The notes under the pieces are model-generated. The model did no database searches. It was not told the DNA's origin and saw nothing but the letters and a program-made list of their open reading frames with translations. Source: Elusimicrobia bacterium RIFCSPLOWO2_02_FULL_39_32 (lineage in GTDB: Bacteria; Elusimicrobiota; Elusimicrobia; 2-02-FULL-39-32). From it: a stretch of DNA of 64,000 bases. Shown here piece by piece: positions 17,420-26,700 of this stretch. A program made the position numbers and the translations under genes. How positions within the stretch are numbered: the stretch's first letter is position 1; every line of letters starts with the position of its first letter. Location of the stretch: contig MGUU01000005.1 in assembly GCA_001800135.1 (NCBI GenBank), positions 1 through 64,000 on the forward strand. Reading direction: 5' to 3'.

Positions 17420-19120
17420 TTACCTTGCATTCAAAAGCAGTTCAGAGGCATGCTTTAAAGAAATTGCAGTGGGTTCCACTCCATCTTCTAAAATTCCGCC
17501 TAACATGCGGGCGACCTCTTTTACTCTATTTTTATCATCTAAAAGTTCCAAAACCACTTTTGTAGTTTCACCCCTAACATTCTTTCTTACTAAAAGATGG
17601 CGATCCGCAAAAGCAGCGATCTGCGGCAAGTGCGTAATCAAAAGAATTTGATGGGCTTTAGCTAAAGATTGAAGTTTCTCTCCTAACACATGTCCCATGG
17701 AGCCGCCAATGCCAGTATCAATTTCATCAAAAATTAAGGTTGGGACTAAATCGCACTCTGATAAAACTTTTTTTAAAGCTAGCATGATTCTGGAAAGCTC
17801 CCCGCCAGAAGCCACCTGCCTTAAAGGTTTAATTGCTTCTCCGGGATTGGCGGAAAAAAGAAATTCTATCTTTTCCAAACCGTGAGTGGCAGGCATCTCT
17901 TGTCCCTCAGAATTTAAATTCGGCGTCAGTTGAACAGAAAATTGAGCTTTGCTAAAACCTAAATCTTTTAACTCTCTCATTGCCAGTAAAGAGAGTTTTT
18001 CTCCTGCTTTTTTTCTTAAGGCGGTAAGTTTCTTGCTTTTTTTAATCAGTTCATCATAGATGGTTTGTATCTCTTGCTTCACTCCATCCAAAGTCTGGTC
18101 ATAAAATTCCAGGGATTTGACTTCCAATCTAATCTTTTCAGCAACAGTTAAAATTTCTTCAATGCTAGAACCATATTTTTTCTTACATTTGGAAATAAGG
18201 TCCTGCCGAGAAATTAAAGCGTCTAGTTTTTCCGGATCCGCATTTAAATTTTCCCGAAAACTCTGCATAAAATTAGCAACTTCATTTAATTTTAAAAAAG
18301 ATTCCTCTAATAAAAAAGGAGAATCTTTAAGTTCCCCTTGAAGACTCTCTAAGTTATGCATTAAACCCTGACAAATTTTAAGTCTCTCTAAAACTGAACC
18401 TTCAGATTCATAAAGATGTGAATAGAGTTCATCAGAAAATTGCCTTAATTTATCCGCATTTTTTAATTGAGGTAATTTTTTTTCTATTTCTTCCTCTTCG
18501 CCCGGAACAAGTTTAGAAGTATCAATCTCCCTTAACTGATATTGAAAAAGATCTAACCTCTGGGCTCTCTCTTGCTCAGAAAGCAGGAGGCTCTCTTTTT
18601 TTTCAAGTAATGTTTTCCATTGAAGGTAAAGATTTTCTATTTCTTTGATCAAAGAACCATTCCCTGAGTAGCGGTCTAAGAGTTCGCGCTGCTCATTTAA
18701 CTTTAACAAAAGCTGGTGTTCATGCTGGCCGTGCAGGTCAACTAAAAAATTGCCTAAAGAACTAAGGGTATTTAAACTCACCTGCCGATCATTCACAAAA
18801 GATTTGGATTTACCTTCAAGGTCAATTTCTCTGCGCAAGATAAGAGGTGAATCATCCTCTGGATTAAGAGATAGCGAATCTAAAAAATCTTTTGCGAGAC
18901 ACTTATTTTTTAAATCAAAAGTTCCAAGAATCTCGCAATTTTTAGCGCCTTTACGCACACAAGAGCCAGCGCTTCTCTCTCCTAATAGAAGACCAAGCGC
19001 ATCAATCAGGATCGTCTTGCCCGCTCCTGTTTCCCCAGTTAAAGCATTCAGGTTACTAGAAAACTGAATTTCCAGAGAATCAATCAGCAGGTAGTTACGA
19101 ATCTTAAGCTCTAGCAGCAT
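17420..19120 (-). CDS. recN: DNA repair protein RecN
   Basis: SMC-like ATPase acting in double-strand break repair. The N-terminal Walker A is ALTGETGAGKTILIDALGLL, followed by LHGQHEHQLLLK. A long coiled-coil-rich centre follows (about residues 150-370). The ABC signature VASGGELSRIMLALK, Walker B TLIFDEIDTGIGG and ITHLPQIAAFAD complete the head. 566 residues is typical. The ATG follows the nadK stop after one base (TAACATG), and its Shine-Dalgarno (GGAGAG) lies inside the end of nadK, so the two are coupled; a nadK-recN pair is common in bacteria. Confidence 0.96.
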   Translation of the reverse strand: MLLELKIRNYLLIDSLEIQFSSNLNALTGETGAGKTILIDALGLLLGERSAGSCVRKGAKNCEILGTFDLKNKCLAKDFLDSLSLNPEDDSPLILRREIDLEGKSKSFVNDRQVSLNTLSSLGNFLVDLHGQHEHQLLLKLNEQRELLDRYSGNGSLIKEIENLYLQWKTLLEKKESLLLSEQERAQRLDLFQYQLREIDTSKLVPGEEEEIEKKLPQLKNADKLRQFSDELYSHLYESEGSVLERLKICQGLMHNLESLQGELKDSPFLLEESFLKLNEVANFMQSFRENLNADPEKLDALISRQDLISKCKKKYGSSIEEILTVAEKIRLEVKSLEFYDQTLDGVKQEIQTIYDELIKKSKKLTALRKKAGEKLSLLAMRELKDLGFSKAQFSVQLTPNLNSEGQEMPATHGLEKIEFLFSANPGEAIKPLRQVASGGELSRIMLALKKVLSECDLVPTLIFDEIDTGIGGSMGHVLGEKLQSLAKAHQILLITHLPQIAAFADRHLLVRKNVRGETTKVVLELLDDKNRVKEVARMLGGILEDGVEPTAISLKHASELLLNAR

Positions 19121-19121
19121 G

Positions 19122-19979
19122 TTAACGCTCTCCCCACCTAAGTTTTGTTCTTAAAATTTGGTAATAACTTCTTTTTGGATCCACCAGCAGTTTAAGTTTT
19201 TGAGAAGCATTTTCAATTCGAATGCGATCTTTAAGCTGGATAGAGACACTCTCTTGTCCATCAAAAGATAAAAAAATAAATTTGCTTAAAGCGCAATTTT
19301 TTATGACTAATTCCACCTGATCTTGGCTAGAAACTAAAAGCGGGCGTTGAGCCAAAGTGTGCGGACAAATTGGAGTAAGAAGCATCACCGGAAGTTGCGG
19401 CACCACAATAGGACCAGAAGCAGCTAAAGAATAAGCAGTGGATCCTGTGGGTGTGGAAACAATCAACCCATCCCCAATATAAGTGGCTAGAAATTCTCCA
19501 TTGACATACGCGTCTAATTCAATAATTCTTGAACTGGATCCTGTATGGATGTAACAATCATTTAGAGCAAGAGAACTTTTTACCAAATTGTCTGAAATTT
19601 CAGTTTTTGACCGCTTATTTTTGCCGTCTCTAAAAACTGAAATTTTCAACATGTCCCTATCTTCTATTTTTAACTCTTTATTCAATGCTTTTTTTAAAAT
19701 TTTATAAAGGTCTTTGATATCAGTTTCAGCTAAAAAACCAAGCCTGCCTAAGTTGATGCCAAGGATAGGAATCCCATGCGGCGCTAAAGTTCTACCAACT
19801 CTTAAAATAGTGCCGTCTCCGCCTAAAACAAGAGCAAACTCCGCTAACCTCAAATCTGCGTGAGAGAGCTTAGCAATAACCTGCACCCCTTGTTTTTTAA
19901 GCCATTCAATAAGGTGAGCAAAGATATTTTTTATATTAGGTTTGTCTGGATTGTAAAAGACAGCGATTATTTTACTCAT
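19122..19979 (-). CDS. nadK: NAD kinase
   Basis: Phosphorylates NAD to NADP. The GGDGT signature (LGGDGTILRVGRTL) is at about residue 53; NLGRLGFLAETD and TPTGSTAYSLAASGPIV follow, as in all NadK proteins. 285 residues. It is the first gene of the minus-strand operon: an extended -10 promoter (TGGTATAAT) lies about 20 bases upstream, giving a very short leader without a Shine-Dalgarno. With nadB at the far end of the run, both ends of the operon serve NAD(P) supply. Confidence 0.95.
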   Translation of the reverse strand: MSKIIAVFYNPDKPNIKNIFAHLIEWLKKQGVQVIAKLSHADLRLAEFALVLGGDGTILRVGRTLAPHGIPILGINLGRLGFLAETDIKDLYKILKKALNKELKIEDRDMLKISVFRDGKNKRSKTEISDNLVKSSLALNDCYIHTGSSSRIIELDAYVNGEFLATYIGDGLIVSTPTGSTAYSLAASGPIVVPQLPVMLLTPICPHTLAQRPLLVSSQDQVELVIKNCALSKFIFLSFDGQESVSIQLKDRIRIENASQKLKLLVDPKRSYYQILRTKLRWGER

Positions 19980-19997
19980 ATATAATTGTAATTATGA

Positions 19998-20006
19998 ATT
20001 ATACCA
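19998..20006 (-). promoter_or_regulatory. Extended -10 promoter of the nadK operon
   Basis: On the minus strand TGGTATAAT, a perfect TGn plus TATAAT. The predicted start is near 19991, about 12 bases before the nadK ATG. There is no good -35, which extended -10 promoters do not need. Confidence 0.6.
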
Positions 20007-20014
20007 AAAAAAAT

Positions 20015-20044
20015 TTGACTTTTTTCTATTGCTTTTGATAGGAT
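20015..20044 (+). promoter_or_regulatory. Promoter of the outer-membrane protein gene
   Basis: TTGACT (20015-20020), an 18-base spacer and TAGGAT (20039-20044). The predicted start near 20051 practically coincides with the GTG start codon at 20052, so the mRNA may be leaderless. It is arranged back to back with the nadK promoter. Confidence 0.4.
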
Positions 20045-20051
20045 TTGCTCT

Positions 20052-20819
20052 GTGAGACAAACGAAATCTTATCTTTCTTTTTCCTTTGTTCTTCTGACCC
20101 TTCTTTTTTACTCTCTAAATCTCTTTGCTTTTGAAATAGAAACAGGAGTAGGCATAACCCAAATAACGCCGTCTGGTAATTTGTCTTATAAAGGGATTGG
20201 TGTAGATGTAAAGAACGATTTAAAATATGATAAGGTAAGCAACTTTACCGGACGAATTAGATTAGACCTGCCGCTTTTTCTGCCCAACCTTTATATTGCC
20301 GCCACACCTTTAAAGTTTGACGCTACAGGATCTAAAACTGTGCCATTTCAATTTGGAAACTTAAGTTTTAGCGCAAATGTTCCTTTTACCTCTACTTTAA
20401 AATTAGATCACTATGACTTAACTCTTTTTTACGGAATTCCATTTATAGAAACCGTTACGGATGAAAAACTACGAATAGATGTAGGACTGAATGTACGGCT
20501 AATTGATTTTAAAGCAGAAATAAATCAGGCGCAAACCGGATTAAATGAGTCAAAAAGTTTAGCAGTGCCTGTTCCCATGGGATTCCTTGCCTTACAATTA
20601 AAACCCATTGATAAATTGAGTGTAGGCGCTGAAATTAAAGCAATTGCTTATGGAAAAAACCGCTATTATGACGCGAACGCGCTGGTAAAATACCGCATAC
20701 TAAAATTTCTTTTTATTGGAGCTGGCTATAAAGTTCAAAATATCACCCTAGATCAAAACGATATTCATACTGAACTAGAATTTTCCGGACCTGCCGCAGA
20801 AATAGGAATTATATTCTGA
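20052..20819 (+). CDS. Outer-membrane beta-barrel protein with signal peptide
   Basis: 255 residues with a GTG start. Residues 1-26 form a signal peptide (KSYLSFSFVLLTLLFYSLNL then AFA-like cleavage before FEIETGVG). The rest alternates polar and hydrophobic residues, as in barrel strands, for example GVGITQITPSGNLSYKGIGV and LDHYDLTLFYGIPF, and ends with a strand closing in an aromatic residue (AAEIGIIF), the usual beta-barrel C-terminal signal. It resembles the TIGR04219-type outer-membrane protein family, known only as a putative outer-membrane protein. It is a single gene with its own promoter; 135 bases follow before mtnB without a clear feature. It supports a double-membrane envelope. 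Confidence 0.75.
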   Translation: MRQTKSYLSFSFVLLTLLFYSLNLFAFEIETGVGITQITPSGNLSYKGIGVDVKNDLKYDKVSNFTGRIRLDLPLFLPNLYIAATPLKFDATGSKTVPFQFGNLSFSANVPFTSTLKLDHYDLTLFYGIPFIETVTDEKLRIDVGLNVRLIDFKAEINQAQTGLNESKSLAVPVPMGFLALQLKPIDKLSVGAEIKAIAYGKNRYYDANALVKYRILKFLFIGAGYKVQNITLDQNDIHTELEFSGPAAEIGIIF

Positions 20820-20954
20820 TCTCTTCATTTTAATACGATTTTTGCATGATTATAAGCAGACAAATTTGTTCTTATTTATATCATATTATTTTTCTTATCC
20901 CTGTCATCTAGGTTTTAATTTTTTCTTGCGCTATTTGGGTTAAATTCTTAATTT

Positions 20955-21629
20955 ATGGAAAATATCAAAAATCGCACGATTGAATCCCTGATGACTCAAG
21001 AATCTGCTTCCAGCGATCAGGAAATTCGGCGACTGATTTGTGAACTCTGCCAACTTTTTTACTTCAAAGGCTGGGCCAGCGGAACTGGCGGCGGGATTTC
21101 AATCCGACAAGGCGAAAAAATCTACATGGCGCCAAGCGGGGTTCAAAAAGAACAGCTTGATCCCAATGACATCTTTGTCTTGGACTTAGATGGCAATGTG
21201 CTGGAAGAGCCAGTATCCAATTTAAAATGTTCGGAATGTAAACCGCTTTTTATTCTCGCGTATCATTTGAGAAACGCAGGAGCTGTTCTCCACAGCCACT
21301 CTATTCATGCCATGACAGCCACATGGCTTTACGACAGCCATTTTAAAATTAGTAATCTTGAAATGCAGAAAGGAATTATTGGCGCTAATGCATTCGATAC
21401 AGTAGAAGTTCCCATTATTCCAAACATGGCAAAGGAATCTGATCTGACAGATTCTTTAAGGCAGGCAATTTTAGAAAATCCAAAAACACATGCGGTTCTA
21501 GTGCGCGGTCATGGAGTGTATGTATGGGGAAAGGATTGGATTCAAGCAAAAACTCAGGCTGAATGTTACGATTATCTTTTTGAAGCAGCAATAAAATTAA
21601 AACATCTGGGAATAGACCTCTTAAATTAA
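20955..21629 (+). CDS. mtnB: Methylthioribulose-1-phosphate dehydratase
   Basis: Methionine salvage: dehydrates 5-methylthioribulose-1-phosphate to the diketo form. Class II aldolase fold, 224 residues. Substrate loop SGTGGGISIR and YMAPSGVQKEQL, zinc ligands in LHSHSIHAMT (His-x-His) and VRGHGVYVWG (third His), and the EMQKGI segment typical of MtnB rather than fuculose aldolase. Gene order mtnB-mtnD supports this. The enolase-phosphatase (mtnC) is not nearby. Confidence 0.92.
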   Translation: MENIKNRTIESLMTQESASSDQEIRRLICELCQLFYFKGWASGTGGGISIRQGEKIYMAPSGVQKEQLDPNDIFVLDLDGNVLEEPVSNLKCSECKPLFILAYHLRNAGAVLHSHSIHAMTATWLYDSHFKISNLEMQKGIIGANAFDTVEVPIIPNMAKESDLTDSLRQAILENPKTHAVLVRGHGVYVWGKDWIQAKTQAECYDYLFEAAIKLKHLGIDLLN

Positions 21630-21638
21630 ACCTATCCA

Positions 21639-22073
21639 ATGAAAGCAACTTGGTTGGATTCTGGCATTGAAATCCTTGCAGACAAACTGATGGAAGAAGG
21701 AATTTATTATCAAAAAATTCCTACAGAAAATTTTCAACCCTCTTTAGACAAAATTAAAAAAAGTTGGAGATATAGCGCTCAAGATATTGTAGAACTTTAT
21801 CCTGCCATGCCTAATTTAGACGCCATCTGCGCAAAATTTGATAAAGAGCATATCCATACGGACGATGAGGTTCGGTTTGTCTTAAATGGAGAGGGGATTT
21901 TTGATATCCGCTCTAAAAAAGATCAATGGATGCGCCTCCTTGTAGAAAAAGGAGATTTTATTTTAGTGCCGGCAAATAGAAACCATCTTTTTTATCTTAC
22001 CCCTACAAAAACAATCCAATGTGTGCGACTTTTTAAAGAAAACCCAAGTTGGACTCCAATCTATAGATCGTGA
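21639..22073 (+). CDS. mtnD: Acireductone dioxygenase
   Basis: Oxidises the acireductone of the methionine salvage pathway to the 2-oxo acid precursor of methionine plus formate (Fe form). A cupin of 144 residues, shorter than the usual ~180. The metal ligands are complete: His-x-His-x3-Glu in HIHTDDEVRF and the last His in PANRNHLFY; NGEGIFDIR is the conserved turn. The shortening affects the C-terminal end after the cupin core. It starts 10 bases after mtnB and overlaps pepA by 4 bases, so the three are one operon. Confidence 0.9.
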   Translation: MKATWLDSGIEILADKLMEEGIYYQKIPTENFQPSLDKIKKSWRYSAQDIVELYPAMPNLDAICAKFDKEHIHTDDEVRFVLNGEGIFDIRSKKDQWMRLLVEKGDFILVPANRNHLFYLTPTKTIQCVRLFKENPSWTPIYRS

Positions 22074-23530
22074 AAATCTCAATCGCAACCACAATCCCTA
22101 AAGAAAAGACTCTGATCCTTTTTGCCTTGGAAAACGAAACTTTTGGAATCCAAGATAAAAAATTAATTGAAGAAGCAAAAGAACAGGGATTTAAAGGCAA
22201 AGAAAACACAACTGTTCTTCTCTTTCCAAAAAATGAATCTCCTGCTAAAAGAATTATTCTTACCGGGCTTGGAAAAGAAAAAACTTTAACTGAAGAAAAA
22301 TTAAGACGAGCCAGCGCTTGCGCTTTAAGAAAAGCTCAAAACATATCTTCTGAGGAAATTTCTCTTTTTTTACCTCAAATTCTGAATAATCCATACAAAG
22401 AATCCTATGCAATTTTAGAAGGAGCGCTGCTGGCAAACTACAAATTCGACAAATATTTAAGCAAACAAGATGGTTCCAAAAAAATTCAAAGTTGTAGTGT
22501 GATTGGTTCTGAAAAATTTGAGTCAGACATAAAAAAAGGGATAGAACTTGCCCAAACCCTATCTGAAACCGCTTGTTTTGTGAGGGATTTAGTGAATGAA
22601 CCTCCCAGTTCCATGACTCCAACCCAGTTTGCAAAACTTGCAAAAGAAGTTGAGAAAAATTGCAAATCTTCTGGGATTAGATTAAAAATTTTTGAAAAAA
22701 AAGAGATTGAAAAAATGGGGATGGGCGCTCTTTTAGGAGTTAATCGAGGAAGCGCTGAGCCTCCCATATTTTTGCACTTTCATTACAAACCTGTAAAAGC
22801 CTCTAAATCCATTGCCTTTGTAGGCAAAGGCATTACCTTTGATTCAGGCGGCCTTTCTTTAAAAACCGCAGAAGGCATGGAAACCATGAAGATGGACATG
22901 GCTGGAGCAGCAACAATTTTAGGAATTTTTAAAGCCATCCCAAAAATAAAACCTGCGGTTGAACTTCATGGAATTATGGCTTTAACGGAAAACATGCCTG
23001 GAGGCAGAGCTTACAAACCCGGGGATGTATTAAAAGCAATGAATGGAAAAACCATTGAGGTTTTAAATACAGACGCTGAAGGCAGATTAATTTTAGCAGA
23101 TGCTCTTTCTTACGCGGTGAAACAAAACCCAGATGCGATTATTGATTTAGCCACTTTAACCATGGCTGTGGTCATAGGTTTAGGAGCGCTTGTGGCAGGA
23201 TACATGGGAAATAATGAAGAACTGCTTAATGCCATTAAAAAAGCGAGTTTAGAAAGCAATGAAAAATTTTGGCCTCTTCCCTTAGAAAAAGACTATCGAG
23301 AAGGCTTAAATTCCACAGTCGCTGACATTAAAAACATCTCTTCTACCCGCAGAGAAGGCGGCTCAATTGTGGGAGGCCTTTTCTTGCAAGAATTTGTGGG
23401 AGATAAACCCTGGGCACATTTAGATATTGCCGGCCCTGCCTGGAGCGCCAAAGAATCCCACTACCTTTCACCCGGCGGCACAGGATTCCCAAGCCGCACC
23501 CTCTTACACTACCTGTTAAGTTTTAACTAA
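22070..23530 (+). CDS. pepA: Leucyl aminopeptidase (M17)
   Basis: Cytosolic two-metal aminopeptidase, 486 residues, GTG start overlapping the mtnD stop (GTGA). The variable N-terminal macro-like domain spans about 1-160. The catalytic domain carries GKGITFDSGGLSLK (Lys and Asp), MKMDMAGAA and the M17 signature NTDAEGRLILADALSY with Asp and Glu ligands and the catalytic Arg. The C-terminal PAWSAKE and GGTGFPSRTL are typical. In some bacteria PepA also binds DNA; nothing here speaks for or against that. Confidence 0.96.
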   Translation: MKISIATTIPKEKTLILFALENETFGIQDKKLIEEAKEQGFKGKENTTVLLFPKNESPAKRIILTGLGKEKTLTEEKLRRASACALRKAQNISSEEISLFLPQILNNPYKESYAILEGALLANYKFDKYLSKQDGSKKIQSCSVIGSEKFESDIKKGIELAQTLSETACFVRDLVNEPPSSMTPTQFAKLAKEVEKNCKSSGIRLKIFEKKEIEKMGMGALLGVNRGSAEPPIFLHFHYKPVKASKSIAFVGKGITFDSGGLSLKTAEGMETMKMDMAGAATILGIFKAIPKIKPAVELHGIMALTENMPGGRAYKPGDVLKAMNGKTIEVLNTDAEGRLILADALSYAVKQNPDAIIDLATLTMAVVIGLGALVAGYMGNNEELLNAIKKASLESNEKFWPLPLEKDYREGLNSTVADIKNISSTRREGGSIVGGLFLQEFVGDKPWAHLDIAGPAWSAKESHYLSPGGTGFPSRTLLHYLLSFN

Positions 23531-23566
23531 TTTCCGCTTAAAAAATTATTCTTAAACAAAAACTAA

Positions 23567-23598
23567 TTAACCCGAATAGGTTAGATTATTCAGGTTAA
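23567..23598 (+). terminator. Possible terminator after pepA
   Basis: A 12-bp stem (TTAACCCGAATA with TATTCAGGTTAA, one G-U) and an 8-base loop, 36 bases after the pepA stop. There is no T-tract, so confidence is low. The rest of the 217-base gap is AT-rich. Confidence 0.35.
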
Positions 23599-23738
23599 AT
23601 CCCCATCCAATAGCCTAATCGGAATTATCTAGTTAAAAATCTCTTTTATTGTCAAAATCACCGTTTTTGCTTTTATGAAACTTTACAAAAGTGTTACAAA
23701 TTTTTTACAAAAAGTTTAAGATTTATTTAACGGTAACT

Positions 23739-23747
23739 TGATATAGT
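23739..23747 (+). promoter_or_regulatory. Extended -10 promoter of the giant gene
   Basis: TGATATAGT (TGn plus TATAGT). The predicted start near 23754 is three bases before the ATG at 23757. A TTG at 23748 that would lengthen the frame lies between the -10 and the start point, so it cannot be on this transcript. There is no Shine-Dalgarno before the ATG. Confidence 0.45.
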
Positions 23748-23756
23748 TTGAGCTTA

Positions 23757-26700
23757 ATGCGTACGCGCGTGTACTTAAATTTTGCTCTTATCAATTTAAA
23801 GAAAATGGGGATTAAAGCGTGTTTTATCCAGCTCTTAATCCTAACTTTTCTTTTTTCTGTAATCGCTCCTCCATTTGCCGAAGCCAGTCTTTATGGTGAA
23901 AGAAGGCGAACTATTTGGCAAGAACGGAAAGCCTCTGTAGAAAAAATAAAGGAGGATCAACTTAAAAATTTAAATAAAAATAAGCCCGAAGCTCTTCTCT
24001 TAGCGCAGATTCCTTCAAACTTTAATTCTTTACCTTTGCCTCAGAAAAATATTTCTTCCTCTCTTATCCAATCTTTAAAGCAAGAACTTCCAAAAGAATC
24101 GTTAGAGCCGCTAGCAACTCTGCTTGAATCTGTGCCTTCTCAATATGGAACAATTAGTAAAATCCAGATTCCAAAAAATAAAAAGATTGCAAAAACTGTT
24201 CTCTATATTCAAGATGTGCACTTAAACCCAGAAGTTCAAACCAATATAAGTAAAACCATACAATCGCTGATTGACTCTAAAAAAATAAATCTGATTGCCT
24301 TAGAAGGCGCTTTCGAGGAGATTGATCTAACCCATTTTCGCACTTCTCCTTATCCAGAAGCTATCCAAAAATCAACAGATTATCTTTTTAGACAGAAAAA
24401 AATTTCAGGCGCAATCCATACAGCTCTTACCAGCCCAAAAGAGATTCCGCCTATTGTAGGAATAGATGACCATGACCACTACTGGGCACATGTAAATTCT
24501 TACAAACAATCTGTTGGACTTGTTGCCCAATATAAAAAAGAGTTAACAGATTTAAAATTAAAAATAAATCAGGAAAAAGAGAAAGGTTGGAACCAAAAAT
24601 TAAAGGATTTTGATCAGCAAGTAGATCTCTACCAGAAAGGAACCATAAAGTTAGGAGACTATCTCTCTTTACTTAGCAGCCAAAATAGTCAGAATTACCC
24701 ATCCATTCAAAACTTCCTTAAAGCTTTAAAATTAGAGAATAGTTTAAACTTTAGCCAAGTAGCAAAGGAAAGAGAATTTTTAGTAAAAAATTTAGTTCCG
24801 CTTCTAACCAATCAACAAATCCAAGAGTTCATGCAGCAGACTCTTCATTATCGTACAGGAGAGATCGGGCATTCAGACTATTACCAAGTTCTTAAAAATC
24901 TTTGTTTGAACCATGGGATTGAACTCTCTCAATATCCTGCGCTCACAGAATATCTGCGCTATGTATTACTCTCTGATTCTATTCAGTCTGAAAATCTCTT
25001 TACCGAAATCAAAGAGTTAGAAAAAAGGAATTATGATTCCTTAACTAAAAATGATGAGGAAAAAAGATTAGTAAAAAAGTCTAGGAGACTTTATCTTACA
25101 GAAAAACTCCTAAATTTTACCCTAACCAAGGAGGAGTGGGAAGATTATGAGGAGCTTAAATTTATGTCTGCCAACCCCATAACCCCAAACCCAAACTTAT
25201 CCTCTCTCACCTCTTTTGAATCTTTTTACAAAGAAGGTCTTGCTAGGGATCAGCTTATGGCAAAAAATCTAATCCGTACACTACAAAATGATACTCCACT
25301 TCCACAGTCGTTTGAATCCCTTAGCGTATTAGTCACTGGCGGGTTTCACTCTACAGGGATCGCTCAGCTCCTGAATAAAGCGGGTTTTGCAGTCATCACA
25401 TTCACCCCTAAACTTACCCAAGTTGATACGAAAAATGGCGCTGCTTATTTGAGTGTGTTCACTCAAGAAAAAACCCCTCTGGAAAAACTTTTCTCTGGAG
25501 AAAAACTTTCAGTGCCTCCTCCCACCTATCCTAAAAAAGTTCTACCGCCTCTTATCGCTGCGATTGCAGCTGGATTCTTGGTGATTGTATCTCCTCAGAT
25601 GACATCTGCAGCTCAAGCGAACAGCGCGTTTTATTCCATTCTAGGTCCAGAAAGAGAACAGGGAACAAAAATTGAGCAGGTCAAACGCATCCCTCCAAAT
25701 AAATCTGAACTATTGTTTAAAAAGCCTGAAAGAGCTGTAAGACTTACCACGATCATAGATGAGAATAAAAGTATCACAAATGCTGAAGAGGAAATAATTA
25801 AAAATGCTAAGGAAGATTGGTTAAAACAATTTTTACTGCAAGTAAGAAGGTGGATAAATAAAAGGTTAGAAAAACTTTCAACAATCTATAAAGCAGCACT
25901 AATAAAAATAACGGGAATCATTAAGAACAGACCTGAAGAATTAAGAATTCTTCAGGTCTTCATTAAGAATGGGATGATTGCTTTTTCTTTTTTTTCTGGT
26001 ACATTTCCCATTCAAATAGCGCAAGGGTTCCTAAAACAAATGCGAACAAAATCCACACGGTTATCATATCAGTTTTCCTCCTCTCCATTATTATTAGGAC
26101 ATACAGCCACACCTATGACAAAAAAAATTAATCCAACAGTGATTGTAAGAAATTTGATCCAGTTCTTTAATGTTAAAGAAATCGTGAAAGAAAAAATTAG
26201 AGCCATCCTCACAATAGATAAAATTGTTGTATTTTGGGCGGTATCGCTTACAACTGCGGCAGGAGCTCCATTCATTGTTAACGAGAATTATGGCGCTGCG
26301 GTGGCGATTATCACGGGCGGGTTGCTTGTAGTTCTGAAGTTGACGATTGGAAAGAATTTATTGAATAGCCGAATGCCGGCGTTCGCGGGCGGCGTTCATT
26401 CACCCTTAAATTTTAAGGATGATCTATCTGCAATGTTTTCAGGGAAAGCTGGGGATGATAGTCCAGACTCGATCTTTAGTGAACGGGAACGAATGGCCAA
26501 AAAGTTACAGAGCCTAATGAACGGCATAGAAAAGGTTTCTCTCATAGTTGATTTATCGCATGGGTTAGGAGATGAACTAATCTTTTTCTTTAGTTTTGGT
26601 CCCGCTATTAGGGCAAAATATCCACATGTCAAGATAAATGTTTACACTCGCAGGCCGTGGTTATGGCATGCCCAGCCAGGGATAGAGATTATCGGCCGAT

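Noticed and set aside
23748-23756. TTG start of the giant gene
   Set aside because: It lies between the predicted -10 element and the transcription start; ATG 23757 fits better.
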